Origin: Ferrimonas balearica
Lineage (GTDB): Bacteria; Pseudomonadota; Gammaproteobacteria; Enterobacterales; Shewanellaceae
Assembly (NCBI RefSeq): GCF_019802055.1
Contig: NZ_JAHVHW010000007.1
Location: 1,389,403-1,453,402, forward strand
Reading direction: 5' to 3'
DNA: 64,000 nucleotides
Under the pieces are notes generated by a model that saw only the letters and a program-made list of their open reading frames with translations, was not told the DNA's origin and did not search any database. Positions 48,365 to 57,587 of this stretch are shown here, piece by piece. The number at the start of each line of letters is the position of its first letter. The stretch's first letter is position 1. Both the position numbers and the translations under genes were made by a program.

Positions 48365-48631
48365 ATGGCCGTAGGATTTACCCGTGATGGCGCGGTCAAT
48401 GAACAGATCGACGCCACTCTCGAAGATGCCATTGCGCAGATCCGTGCTCAGCAGAGCCATGGACAAAGTGCCCAGTTCTGCATCGATTGTGATGAGCCCA
48501 TCCCCACTGCACGCCGGCGCGCCCTGCCCGGCGTCCAGCGTTGTCTGGCGTGTCAGGCCCTGGCGGACGAGCAGGTTCGCCGTCACAGCCTGTACAACCG
48601 ACGAGGCAGTAAAGACAGCCAACTGCGTTAA
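48365..48631 (+). CDS. DksA/TraR-type zinc finger protein (YbiI-like)
   Basis: 88 residues. The C-terminal zinc finger is CX2C-X17-CX2C: FCIDCDEPIP and GVQRCLACQALADEQ, the DksA/TraR pattern, preceded by a single amphipathic helix (IDATLEDAIAQIRAQQSHGQ). It has GGAGG before the ATG. Proteins of this size may bind RNA polymerase through its secondary channel or act as small zinc proteins, but most are uncharacterised. Confidence 0.85.
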   Translation: MAVGFTRDGAVNEQIDATLEDAIAQIRAQQSHGQSAQFCIDCDEPIPTARRRALPGVQRCLACQALADEQVRRHSLYNRRGSKDSQLR

Positions 48632-48641
48632 GGGAGGGGAG

Positions 48642-49112
48642 ATGAGCAACTTGCAACTGATCCAGGTGACGCCTGCGCTTGAGAACGTCTACTACCAGTT
48701 GGCACAAGCCTATGAAGGGGAGTTTTCCCGACTGACCCGTCGCAAGCCGTTGGCTGACGGACGTTTTATGCACGACACCCAGCTGGGCGGCGACATCCAG
48801 GGCTATCTCTACTACGTGAACGATCGCCCCTGTGGCCTGTCAGCAATTGAACATCGGCCGGGGGAGCATGAGATCAGGGAGTTTTACGTGGTGCCCGCCT
48901 GCCGGGGCGCCCGTATGGGGCAGCGGTTTGCCCACGCCCTGTTCGATCTCCATCACGGGGTCTGGATAAGCAAGCAGATCACCGGTGCGGATGAGGCGGT
49001 GCGATTCTGGCGCCGTACCATCGATGAGTACACCCATGGGGCCTTTGAGGAGGCGCAGGTCACCGATCCCTATTGGGGACCGGTGAACCAGTTCCGGTTT
49101 CGCCGGATTTAG
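48642..49112 (+). CDS. GNAT-like acetyltransferase
   Basis: 156 residues from ATG 48642, with GGGAGGGGAG directly upstream. The GNAT core is visible as [40 protein letters not shown] (acetyl-CoA loop in a weak form of R/QxxGxG/A) and [12 protein letters not shown]. It is ten bases after the zinc finger gene, so they are co-transcribed. The acceptor substrate is unknown. Its stop shares four bases (TTAG) with the folD stop on the other strand. Confidence 0.7.
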   Translation: MSNLQLIQVTPALENVYYQLAQAYEGEFSRLTRRKPLADGRFMHDTQLGGDIQGYLYYVNDRPCGLSAIEHRPGEHEIREFYVVPACRGARMGQRFAHALFDLHHGVWISKQITGADEAVRFWRRTIDEYTHGAFEEAQVTDPYWGPVNQFRFRRI

Positions 49113-49999
49113 CGCTGCTGGCGCTGATACGCCTGAAGCGTGTTGCGGAGCAGGCAGGCGATGGTCATCGGCCCTACGCCACCGGGCACCGGCGTGATGG
49201 CGGACGCCACCTGAGCCACTTCATCAAAGGCCACGTCACCGACCAGACGGGCTTTGCCATCACGCTCCACCCGGTTGATGCCAACATCCAGCACCACCGC
49301 ACCCGGTTTCACCCACTCCGCTTTGACCAGTTCAGGGCGGCCAACGGCGACGATCAACACATCCGCCTGACGGCAGAGGGCTTCGATATTCTGAGTGCGG
49401 GAGTGCACCAGGGTCACGGTGCAGTGCTGCTGCAGTGCCAGCAGTGCTGCGGGCTTGCCCACGATGTTGGAGCGGCCCACCACCACCACGTGCTTGCCCG
49501 CCAGTGCCTCACCCATGGTCTGGCGCAGCATGATCAGGCAGCCCAGCGGCGTGCAGGGAACCAACGCATCCGGCGCGCCGACCAGAAGACGACCCAGGTT
49601 TTCCGGATGAAAACCGTCCACGTCCTTCTCCGGGGCGATCGCCTGGAGCACCTTCTGCTCATCAATGTGCTTGGGCAGGGGCAGTTGCACCAGGATACCG
49701 TGAACATCGGGGTCGTCATTGAGGTCAACCAGCAGTCCAAGCAGGTCTGACTCCATGGTTTCCACCGGAAGACGGTACTCCCGGCTGGCGATTCCGGCTT
49801 GCTGACACTTCAGCAGCTTATTGCGAACGTACACCTGACTGGCCGGGTCTTCACCCACCAGCACCACCGCCAGTCCGGGGATCGGCTTGCCCGCTTCGGT
49901 CAGCGCACGAACTTCGGCGCCAATCTCGTCGATCACCTGATTGGCGATCGCCTTGCCGTCGATCAGGGAGGCAGTCTGTGTAGGGGAAGTGTCAGTCAT
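49109..49999 (-). CDS. folD: Bifunctional methylenetetrahydrofolate dehydrogenase/cyclohydrolase FolD
   Basis: 296 residues. Signature 1 [15 protein letters not shown] contains the catalytic lysine, GILVQLPLP and [15 protein letters not shown] follow, then the NADP motif [18 protein letters not shown] and the end signature [18 protein letters not shown]. It interconverts 5,10-methylene- and 10-formyl-tetrahydrofolate, supplying one-carbon units, and could work with the formate made by the formaldehyde pathway upstream. It is monocistronic. Confidence 0.96.
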   Translation of the reverse strand: MTDTSPTQTASLIDGKAIANQVIDEIGAEVRALTEAGKPIPGLAVVLVGEDPASQVYVRNKLLKCQQAGIASREYRLPVETMESDLLGLLVDLNDDPDVHGILVQLPLPKHIDEQKVLQAIAPEKDVDGFHPENLGRLLVGAPDALVPCTPLGCLIMLRQTMGEALAGKHVVVVGRSNIVGKPAALLALQQHCTVTLVHSRTQNIEALCRQADVLIVAVGRPELVKAEWVKPGAVVLDVGINRVERDGKARLVGDVAFDEVAQVASAITPVPGGVGPMTIACLLRNTLQAYQRQQR

Positions 50000-50283
50000 T
50001 GTTATTCTCGTCGGGCCAAAGGAACCGGGGAGCTTACCGGAGTTCCGGCCAGACCGCGGCGACCTGGATCACGACGTGCAAAAAGGTGCGATCACCGTCG
50101 CCTTCGTTTATCTGGCTGTTTTGCGGTAATAACTTGCCAGCGCCAGTAAGCGAGAGGGTTCATTTTCAGCGGCATAACGTCATAATAACGGTCTGCCTTT
50201 TCGTGGCGCAGCGACGTTGCGAAGATGGGGTTTTACCCTACCCTGCTATTTTGGGCTCTGCCCACCATCCACCAGGAAACAAG

Positions 50284-52026
50284 ATGTCCCTCTTTGTGCA
50301 TTTGGGCTGGTTTTTTCGACAGCACGCCCGAACCTATGCGCTGGCCGTTTTGATGCTGCTTGTTGTGGCGATTCTGAACATGCTGGTGCCCTACCTGATT
50401 GGCCAGACCGTTGACGGTCTCCTGGCCGTGCCCAAAGGCGGGGACTGGGATGGCGGCTACCTGCCTCACCTGTGCGCGATCGCGCTGGCCCTCTATCTGC
50501 TTCGCTTTGGCTGGCGCGTGGTGCTGTTTGGCACCTCCTACCAACTGGGCACCGTGCTGCGCCACCGTTTCTATCAACGTCTGACCCGTCAGGGCCAGGC
50601 GTTTTACAGCCGCCACAACACCGGCGACCTGATGGCCCGCGCCACCAACGACATCGACGCGGTCGAGATGGCGGCCGGAGAGGGCATTCTGTCCGGCTTT
50701 GACGGCATCCTCACCTTCCTGCTGGTGCTGGCGATGATGTTTGTGGTGATCGACTGGCGCCTGGCGCTGGTGGCGTTGGTGCCCTTCCCCTTTATGGGTT
50801 GGGCCTTTTACACCATCTCGAAGCGATTGCATCTGCACTTCCGCGACTCTCTGGAGAAGTTCTCCACCCTGAACGACGCCACTCAGCAAGCCATTGTCGG
50901 GGTTCGGCTGGTTAAGGCGATGGGGCGGGAACAGGTGGAGAGCGACCGCTTTAGTGCCATCGCCAACGACGCCGCCAAGAGCAACTACGAAGTGGCCCGC
51001 ACCGAAGCCCTCTATGACCCGGTGATCTTCGTCTGCCTGACCCTCGCCACCGGCCTGACGCTGGGTTACGGCGCCTGGTTGATCCACCATAACGAGTTGA
51101 CGGTGGGACAACTGACCAGTTTCTCCCTCTACCTGGGTCAGTTGATCTGGCCAATGTTCGCCTTTGGCTGGCTGCTTAATATTGTTGAACGGGGCAGCGC
51201 CGCCCATGGTCGCATCGAGTCGATGCTGCAGGTGCCCGACAGTGTCGAGGATCGCGGCAGTGCCGACGTAGAGGACACCACGCTGACGGTCACCGACCTG
51301 ACCTTTGCCTATCAAAGCGGTGAACCCGACGCATTGAAATCCCTGAGCCTGACCCTGTCTCCCGGTCAGACCCTGGGCATTGCCGGGCCGACGGGGTCAG
51401 GAAAAACCACCCTGGTGCAGCTCTTGATGCGCTACTGGGAAACGGCACAAAACCAGATATCTCTGGGCGGCAAACCGCTGGACCACTACCGGCTTAACGC
51501 CCTGCGCAGCGCCTTTGCCTACGTGCCTCAGGACAGTTTCCTGTTCAGCGCCAGCATCCGCGACAACATTGCGCTGGCCTGGCCCGATGCGCCGGATGAG
51601 GCGGTGGCCGAAGCGGCACGACTGGCGGCCATTCATGAGGACATTCTGCGCTTCCCCGAGGGCTATCAAACCCTGGTGGGGGAACGGGGCGTTACCCTCT
51701 CCGGTGGCCAGCGCCAACGCATCGCCATCGCCCGTGCCCTGCTCTCCCGCGCGCCAATTCTGGTGTTGGACGATGCCCTCTCTGCGGTGGATGTGGGCAC
51801 GGAACAAACGATCCTGACTCACCTCCGCACCCACCGGCCGGAGCAGAGTCGCATCATCATCAGCCATCGTCTGGCTTCAATGGCGGATGCGGACGAGATC
51901 ATCGTGCTGAGCCATGGTGAATGCAGTGAACGGGGGAAACACACCACCCTGGCCAACCAGGACGGCTGGTATGGCCGGATGTGGACCTATCAACAGATGG
52001 AGGCGCAAATCCATGAGCAGCAGTAA
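50284..52026 (+). CDS. ABC exporter, MdlA-like half
   Basis: 580 residues from ATG 50284 with AGGAAA upstream. Six-helix exporter domain (residues 1-310) starting MSLFVHLGWFFRQHARTYAL. The ATPase domain has Walker A GPTGSGKTT, Q-loop VPQDSFLFS, signature VTLSGGQRQR and Walker B ILVLDDALSAVD. An Asp is in place of the catalytic Glu after Walker B (LDDALS), so this nucleotide site may be a weak or degenerate one, as in other heterodimeric exporters. It pairs with the following gene, which overlaps by 14 bases. Confidence 0.9.
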   Translation: MSLFVHLGWFFRQHARTYALAVLMLLVVAILNMLVPYLIGQTVDGLLAVPKGGDWDGGYLPHLCAIALALYLLRFGWRVVLFGTSYQLGTVLRHRFYQRLTRQGQAFYSRHNTGDLMARATNDIDAVEMAAGEGILSGFDGILTFLLVLAMMFVVIDWRLALVALVPFPFMGWAFYTISKRLHLHFRDSLEKFSTLNDATQQAIVGVRLVKAMGREQVESDRFSAIANDAAKSNYEVARTEALYDPVIFVCLTLATGLTLGYGAWLIHHNELTVGQLTSFSLYLGQLIWPMFAFGWLLNIVERGSAAHGRIESMLQVPDSVEDRGSADVEDTTLTVTDLTFAYQSGEPDALKSLSLTLSPGQTLGIAGPTGSGKTTLVQLLMRYWETAQNQISLGGKPLDHYRLNALRSAFAYVPQDSFLFSASIRDNIALAWPDAPDEAVAEAARLAAIHEDILRFPEGYQTLVGERGVTLSGGQRQRIAIARALLSRAPILVLDDALSAVDVGTEQTILTHLRTHRPEQSRIIISHRLASMADADEIIVLSHGECSERGKHTTLANQDGWYGRMWTYQQMEAQIHEQQ

Positions 52027-53800
52027 GGCCCGTGGCGGCACTTTCGCCCTGTTGACGGGCTACATCTACCGGGACAAGCCATTGCTGGCCAAGGCGCTGA
52101 CCCTATTGGTGCTGGCCACCGTTTTTGATGTGGCAGGCCCGATTCTGGCCAAGATCTTTATCGACGACCACCTCCTGAAAGGGGACTTCGCCCCGATGGC
52201 ACTGGGCGGCCTGCTGCTGCTCTATGCGGTAACCCAATTGGGCAGCGCCTGGCTCCGTTACCAGCAAACCCTGCGCTTCTCCGAGATGGCGCTGAATGCG
52301 GTGCTCGATATCCGTCGTCGGGTATTCGGCCATGTGGTGCGTCTGCCGATGAGCTACTTCGACCACGCCCGCACCGGTCAGCTGGTCAGTCGCATCACCA
52401 ACGACACCGAGTCGATCAAAGACCTCTATGTCCAGTTCCTCTCCAACGTACTGGGCAACGCCATCCTTCTGATTGGCATGCTGGTGGCGATGGCGCTGCT
52501 GAACATCAAACTGATGATCATCGCCCTCGCGCTGGTGCCGACGGTGTTGCTGATCATCTACCTGTATCAGCGTTTCTCCGGCCCGGCGGTGACCCACTCC
52601 CGGGCATTGCGCTCCGACATCAACGCCAACATCAGCGAATCGATCGCCGGGATGGCGGTGATTCAGGCCACCGCTGGACAGGAGCGTTACCTGGGCCACT
52701 TCGATCAGGTCAACGGCGAATACTATGGCGCCCGGATGAAAACGGTGCGGATCGGCGCTGCGCTGCTGCGTCCCGCCATCGACATGCTGGCGGTTCTGGT
52801 GCTGGTGGGGATCATCGCGCTGTTTGGCATTGAGGTGGTTGCCGGGGTTGCCGAAGTGGGGGTGCTTTACGCCTTCCTGAGCTACATGGGGCGCTTTACC
52901 GAACCCCTGGCGGAGATCACCCAGCGCTTTAACCTGTATCAACAGGCGATGGTGGCCGGTGACCGGGTCTCCACCCTGCTGGAACAGGAGGAGCAGCACT
53001 ACCAGGCAGAGCAGGCCCGTGTTGAACGGGGCGCCATCAGCCTCAACAACCTGCGCTTCGGCTACAGCGACGATAAACCGGTGCTGAAGGGGCTGAATCT
53101 GTCGATCCCGGCAGGCGGTTTCTATGCGGTGGTTGGCCACACCGGCAGCGGCAAGAGCACCCTGCTCTCCCTGCTGTTGAACTTCTACCCCAGTGCCAAC
53201 GGGCAGATCCAACTGGATGGCCGTGACCTGGCGGAGTATGGCCATGATGGTCTGCGTTCCGGCGTCGGCCTGATCCCGCAGGAACCCTTTGTGCTGGCCG
53301 CCAGCCTTTACGATAACATCGATATGGGCCGCGGGCTGGGCCAGGACGCCGTGGAACAGGCAGCCAGACGGGCGCACCTCCATCATGTGATTGAAGCGAT
53401 GCCCGAGGGCTACCAGACCCAGCTGGGTGAAGGGGGGCTGCGACTCTCTACCGGCCAGCGGCAGCAGTTGATCATCGCCCGCGCCCTGGCGGCCTCACCG
53501 CGCATTCTGCTGCTGGATGAAGCCACCGCCAACGTGGACAGTGAAACGGAACAGGTGGTGCAGGAAGCCCTGAACGATCTGCGGGGCGAAGTGACACTGA
53601 TCGTCGTGGCCCATCGTCTCTCCACCATTCGCCATGCGGACCGGATTGTGGTGCTTTCTCACGGTGAGATCATCGAGCAGGGCGATCACGCCGCACTGAT
53701 GAGCGACCCGACCGGCCACTATCGCGCCATGTACGAACTGCAGTTGCAGGCTCTGAAAGTGGCTCAGGCAGAGGAACCGGAATCGGTCAGCCTGGCGTAA
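52013..53800 (+). CDS. ABC exporter, MdlB-like half
   Basis: 595 residues from ATG 52013 with GGAGG upstream, overlapping the preceding gene by 14 bases. Six-helix domain (about 1-320), then ATPase with Walker A GHTGSGKSTL, Q-loop IPQEPFVLAA, signature LRLSTGQRQQ (LSGGQ changed to LSTGQ), and Walker B ILLLDEATANVD with the catalytic Glu present. The consensus Glu here with the Asp in the partner fits a heterodimeric multidrug or lipid exporter with unequal ATP sites. Substrate unknown. Confidence 0.9.
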   Translation: MSSSKARGGTFALLTGYIYRDKPLLAKALTLLVLATVFDVAGPILAKIFIDDHLLKGDFAPMALGGLLLLYAVTQLGSAWLRYQQTLRFSEMALNAVLDIRRRVFGHVVRLPMSYFDHARTGQLVSRITNDTESIKDLYVQFLSNVLGNAILLIGMLVAMALLNIKLMIIALALVPTVLLIIYLYQRFSGPAVTHSRALRSDINANISESIAGMAVIQATAGQERYLGHFDQVNGEYYGARMKTVRIGAALLRPAIDMLAVLVLVGIIALFGIEVVAGVAEVGVLYAFLSYMGRFTEPLAEITQRFNLYQQAMVAGDRVSTLLEQEEQHYQAEQARVERGAISLNNLRFGYSDDKPVLKGLNLSIPAGGFYAVVGHTGSGKSTLLSLLLNFYPSANGQIQLDGRDLAEYGHDGLRSGVGLIPQEPFVLAASLYDNIDMGRGLGQDAVEQAARRAHLHHVIEAMPEGYQTQLGEGGLRLSTGQRQQLIIARALAASPRILLLDEATANVDSETEQVVQEALNDLRGEVTLIVVAHRLSTIRHADRIVVLSHGEIIEQGDHAALMSDPTGHYRAMYELQLQALKVAQAEEPESVSLA

Positions 53801-53804
53801 GCCG

Positions 53805-54605
53805 TTACCGGCCTAATGCCAGGTAGGCGGCCTGCACCGCCTCCTGGCCGTACTGGCGCTCCAGGGCCCGGATGGTGAAATGCCCCCGGGCCATGCGCTG
53901 GTAATGGTCCATAAACAGGGTGTTGATGGTGGCCCCTCCCGCTGCGCCAATGGCGGGGATAGCCTGGGCCGCCACCTTCTGCGACACCTGCACGGAAAAG
54001 CGCTGCGCCACCGAGGTGATAAGCCGGATCAGCACCGGGGCGCCTTCACTGGTCATCCCGCGGCTCGCCAGATGCTCTGCGGCCTGGGTGACCGACTGAG
54101 CCAGCGCCGCCCGCACCGCAAAATAGCCCGACTCCGCCCCATCGTCCGCGTCCCCCTTGCCGCCCAGGGCAAACACCGTCAAACAGGCCAACTGAGTATC
54201 GGTATCGTGAAGATCTTCGCCCTCGGACCGGGCAATGTCGGCGATGGCCCTCAGTATCAGGGTGGTGGATACCGGCAACTCCAGCGCCAGGGCGGGTAAA
54301 CCAAAGAAGCCCCCAACGCCGCCGCTGGTGGCCACCGCGAACTTATGCATCCGGGTTGAAGGCTGGGCAGACTCGCCGGTTTTCATCGTGCGAATCGCCG
54401 CTTTTAGCGCCTGATTCAGCGCCGTTTGCGTCAGGTTGTTAACCTTTTCCCGCCAGCCCGAGGGCAAGCGTTTCATCCCCGCTTCAATGGGGCTGCCCAG
54501 TTTGTCACTGATGCGGGCGGCCAGGCCCGGCGACTCCAGCCACTGCCGCGCTTCAACAAGGCGTTGGCGGTCCGCTTCCGTGAGGGGAATCAATTCACCG
54601 TTCAT
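53805..54605 (-). CDS. EcsC-family protein
   Basis: 266 residues from ATG 54605 (MNGELIPLTEADRQRLVEAR). The EcsC domain is recognised by KFAVATSGGVGGFFGLPALA and ELPVSTTLILRAIADIARSE, and by GYFAVRAALAQSVTQAAEHL. The hydrophobic centre may lie in or on the membrane. The family is named for a protein linked to the Ecs transporter in Bacillus, but its biochemical role is unknown. It overlaps the LysR gene upstream by 11 bases, and its end lies four bases from the convergent exporter gene. Confidence 0.85.
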   Translation of the reverse strand: MNGELIPLTEADRQRLVEARQWLESPGLAARISDKLGSPIEAGMKRLPSGWREKVNNLTQTALNQALKAAIRTMKTGESAQPSTRMHKFAVATSGGVGGFFGLPALALELPVSTTLILRAIADIARSEGEDLHDTDTQLACLTVFALGGKGDADDGAESGYFAVRAALAQSVTQAAEHLASRGMTSEGAPVLIRLITSVAQRFSVQVSQKVAAQAIPAIGAAGGATINTLFMDHYQRMARGHFTIRALERQYGQEAVQAAYLALGR

Positions 54606-55515
54606 GGCGATAACTCCGTGCCAGCTGCTGTTCACAGCGCTCTGCCAGAAAAGCGCGCAGACTCTGGATGCGGGCGCTGAGCTGACGCCGATCCGCGCAG
54701 ATAAGATTCAAAGGCGCTGCCTCCCCCATCCAATCGGAGCACACCACGTTCAGCCGCCCGGCAGCCAGGTCGTCCGCCACATCCAAACGGGATTTATAAG
54801 CGATGCCCTGCCCCGCCAGCGCCCAGCGGTGAACCGCTTCACCATCGTCGGCGCTGCGATCCCCCTTCACTTTTACCGTCAGGCTCTCACCATTACGGCT
54901 GAACGCCCAGCGATCATGGCGGTAGGCATCGAGATGAAAGCAGAGGCAGTTGTGATCGCTGAGTCGGGCCGGGTGGTCCGGTTCGCCATAACGCCCGATG
55001 TAGGCTGGCGACGCCACCAGCACCCGCCGATTGTTGGGCGCAAGGGGTAGTGCCACCAGATTCGAATCTTCCGGCTCACCATAGCGCAACGAGAGATCGG
55101 AGCCGGTTTGATAGAGATCGGAAAGGCGGTCGGAGAGTTGCAGTTGCAAGGTCAGTTGCGGGTGCTGTTCCAGAAACTGATCCAGCCAGGGCAGCAGGGT
55201 TCGACGTCCCAGATCCGACGGCAGAGACAAACGCAGGGGGCCCGCAAACTGGCTCTGGTTGGAACGAACCGCCTCGGCACCGCTTTTCAGCAACGCCAGC
55301 GCCTCGGAGCAGTGGCTGAGAAACCGCTCGCCCTCATCGGTCAGCTTGAGGGAGCGGGTCGAACGCACAAAGAGGGCCACCCCCAGTTCGTTCTCCACCC
55401 GCTTTAATGCCGCACTGGTGGCGGCCGGAGTGAGATCCAATTGACGGGCAGCGGCAGACAGACTGCCCAGGCGTGCCGTCAGCACGACGATATCCAGATC
55501 CTGCAGAGCCTTCAT
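54595..55515 (-). CDS. LysR-family regulator
   Basis: 306 residues from ATG 55515. N-terminal HTH: DIVVLTARLGSLSAAARQLD, then LTPAATSAALKRVENELGVA and LFVRSTRSLKLTDEGERFL. The effector domain (FAGPLRLSLPSDLGRRTLLP, DLSLRYGEPEDSNLVALPLA) is of the common AaeR-like group. A TTG two codons upstream is in frame. It is divergent from the zinc-type oxidoreductase gene and is probably its regulator, while the EcsC gene downstream may be in its transcript. Confidence 0.88.
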   Translation of the reverse strand: MKALQDLDIVVLTARLGSLSAAARQLDLTPAATSAALKRVENELGVALFVRSTRSLKLTDEGERFLSHCSEALALLKSGAEAVRSNQSQFAGPLRLSLPSDLGRRTLLPWLDQFLEQHPQLTLQLQLSDRLSDLYQTGSDLSLRYGEPEDSNLVALPLAPNNRRVLVASPAYIGRYGEPDHPARLSDHNCLCFHLDAYRHDRWAFSRNGESLTVKVKGDRSADDGEAVHRWALAGQGIAYKSRLDVADDLAAGRLNVVCSDWMGEAAPLNLICADRRQLSARIQSLRAFLAERCEQQLARSYRHER

Positions 55516-55613
55516 TTTCAATTATTGTTTGAAACAGCTTGTGCCAGACTCTAGTTTTTCAAACCAACAGCGTCAAATAAGCTGGCCCCTATCGAGAACA
55601 ATGGAGATCCCTG

Positions 55614-56639
55614 ATGAGCCAGACCATGAAAGCCGTGGGTTATCACCACAGCCTGACGATCGACGCCGACGACGCCCTGCTGGATGTAACACTGCCGATC
55701 CCGGAGCCGGGTCCTAATGACCTGCGGGTACGGGTTGAAGCGGTGTCCGTGAACCCGGTGGACACCAAGATCCGCGTCCGTGTTCAGCCTGCCGAAGGGC
55801 AAACCCAGGTACTGGGATGGGATGCTGCTGGCGTGGTGGATGCGGTTGGTAGCGCAGTGGAGGGGTTCGCAGTGGGTGATCGGGTCTGGTACGCCGGTGA
55901 TGTGTCCCGCCCCGGCAGCAACAGTGAGCTTCAACTGGTGGACGCCCGTATCGCGGCCCACCGCCCTTCATCACTGACCCCGTCTGCAGCCGCCGCCCTG
56001 CCCCTGACCGGCCTGACCGCCTACGAGATGCTGTTTGACCGTCTGGGCCTCTGCACCGACACCGACCACAGCGGGGACAGCCTGCTGGTGATTGGCGCCG
56101 CCGGTGGCGTGGGTTCTATTCTGGTTCAACTCGCTCGCCAACTGACCAACATCCGCATCATCGCCACCGCGTCGCGTCCTGACAGCCAGAAGTGGGTGTC
56201 TGAGCTGGGTGCTCATCATGTGGTGGATCACCGCGGGGATCTGGTTCAGCAAATCAATGAACTGGATTGCCCACCGGTCAAGTACGTGGCCAGCCTGAAC
56301 CAGACCGACAGCCACCTGGCTGCCATCGCAGAGGTGATCGCTCCTCAGGGCAAACTCTGTCTGATCGATGACCCGGCCAGCTTCGACATCATGCCGTTTA
56401 AGCGCAAGAGCGTGTCGATCCACTGGGAGTTTATGTTTACCCGTGCCCTGTTCCAGACGAAGGACATCCAACGCCAGCAGACGATACTGACCCACATCGC
56501 CGCGCTGGTGGATAAGGGCCGGATCAGCACCACCGTGGCGGAGCACTTTGGCACCATCAACGCCGCGAATCTGAAGCGGGCCCATGCCCTGCTGGAATCT
56601 CAGCAATCCCGGGGCAAAATCGTACTCGAGGGCTTCTGA
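55614..56639 (+). CDS. Zinc-independent alcohol dehydrogenase/quinone oxidoreductase family protein
   Basis: 341 residues of the medium-chain dehydrogenase superfamily. N-terminal GroES-like domain (VRVEAVSVNPVDTKIRVRVQ), then NAD(P) fold with GAAGGVGSILVQLARQL and SKQ-like region ASRPDSQKWVSELGAHHVVD. No zinc ligand cysteines are present, so it is of the quinone oxidoreductase/ZADH type. The divergent LysR gene, 98 bases away, likely controls it. Substrate unknown; such enzymes often reduce quinones or enones. Confidence 0.85.
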   Translation: MSQTMKAVGYHHSLTIDADDALLDVTLPIPEPGPNDLRVRVEAVSVNPVDTKIRVRVQPAEGQTQVLGWDAAGVVDAVGSAVEGFAVGDRVWYAGDVSRPGSNSELQLVDARIAAHRPSSLTPSAAAALPLTGLTAYEMLFDRLGLCTDTDHSGDSLLVIGAAGGVGSILVQLARQLTNIRIIATASRPDSQKWVSELGAHHVVDHRGDLVQQINELDCPPVKYVASLNQTDSHLAAIAEVIAPQGKLCLIDDPASFDIMPFKRKSVSIHWEFMFTRALFQTKDIQRQQTILTHIAALVDKGRISTTVAEHFGTINAANLKRAHALLESQQSRGKIVLEGF

Positions 56640-56661
56640 GACCTTTCGGTTGCCGACCATA

Positions 56662-56684
56662 GCCGGGTGCCCTCCGCGCCCGGC
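56662..56684 (+). terminator. Hairpin after the oxidoreductase gene (weak)
   Basis: GCCGGGTGC (56662-56670) pairs with GCGCCCGGC (56676-56684), with one G-T pair, 5-base loop. No U-run follows, so it is only a possible terminator. Confidence 0.35.
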
Positions 56685-56802
56685 ATTATCCGGTTCTGGC
56701 CCGAACCCCGACATTGCTTGGGGAGTCTTTCCCTAACCCCCTGATAGATCCCAGCCTTTCAAAGCCATACCGCAACTGCATAAGCCACCGACAGCCTGAT
56801 GC

Positions 56803-56878
56803 GTGCAGCATTTATTGCACCAACAATAATTGTGCTATATTTTCTGCACATATGACTTATGTGCTGCTTTTTATGCAC
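56803..56878 (+). promoter_or_regulatory. Promoter of the SatD operon with an array of TGCAC/GTGCA half-sites
   Basis: Six half-sites occur in 76 bases: GTGCA 56803, TGCAC 56816, GTGC 56832, TGCAC 56845, GTGC 56861 and TGCAC 56874. GCACATA (56846-56852) and TATGTGC (56858-56864) form a perfect 7-bp inverted repeat, 5-base spacer. TTGCAC (56815-56820) and TATATT (56836-56841) or TATTTT (56838-56843) are possible -35 and -10 boxes. The sites overlap the promoter, consistent with autorepression by the SatD-like HTH. Confidence 0.6.
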
Positions 56879-56912
56879 ACAGACCAAAACCATCAGCAAT
56901 CCCGGGGGAAAC

Positions 56913-57566
56913 ATGGGCAAAGTGGCGGTACTGACCGGGGACATCGTGGATTCCCAGCAACTGACCAATCCAGAGCAGGAGGCCTACCTGCATGCACTGG
57001 AACAGACTATCTCATTGTGTGCTGAGCGGTTTGGGGCCCGGGGTGAGATCTTCCGTGGCGACGCCTTTCAACTCTTGGTTGAGCATCCCGGCCATGGCCT
57101 GCTGGTCGCCCTGTTGTTTCGCCTGACTTTGCGCACCCTTCCCCACCAAAAACAGCCCATTGATGCCCGCATCGCCCTGGGGATTGGAGAGTGTGAGACA
57201 CTCCCCGATCGGGTATCGACCGGCCGGGGGGAAGCCTTCGTACTCTCCGGTCGTCAACTGGATGAGATGAACGACGCCCGCTTGGCGATTCGCAGCACTT
57301 CCCCCACTCTTGAGCTGTTTCTGCCGGTTCTGTTTCGCTATCTGGACACGGCGGTATCTGGCCTCAATGCCAACGCCGCCCACGCCCTGCTGCTCAAACT
57401 CACCCACCCCACCCTCACCCATGAAGCTCTGGCGAAGAAGATGGGGGTAGGACGCACCTCCTATACCCGGTTTCTCAACCGGGCGGCGTACGCCACCCTC
57501 GACGAAACCCTCTCCATGTTCGAAAACGCGATGGGCTGTGATAGGTTCTGGAAAACGGAAGGATAA
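56913..57566 (+). CDS. SatD-family protein
   Basis: 217 residues from ATG 56913 (MGKVAVLTGDIVDSQQL), preceded by GGGGG. The N-terminal 160 residues have the nucleotide-cyclase-like core of SatD proteins: VLTGDIVDS, then GEIFRGDAFQLLVEHPG, with two conserved acidic patches. The C-terminal 50 residues are a helix-turn-helix: LTHEALAKKMGVGRTSYTRF. A DNA-binding role fits the half-site array in its own promoter. The next gene (DUF3307) is 21 bases away. Function of the pair is unknown. Confidence 0.75.
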   Translation: MGKVAVLTGDIVDSQQLTNPEQEAYLHALEQTISLCAERFGARGEIFRGDAFQLLVEHPGHGLLVALLFRLTLRTLPHQKQPIDARIALGIGECETLPDRVSTGRGEAFVLSGRQLDEMNDARLAIRSTSPTLELFLPVLFRYLDTAVSGLNANAAHALLLKLTHPTLTHEALAKKMGVGRTSYTRFLNRAAYATLDETLSMFENAMGCDRFWKTEG

Positions 57567-57587
57567 TCAGACCATTTAGGGGCGCCA

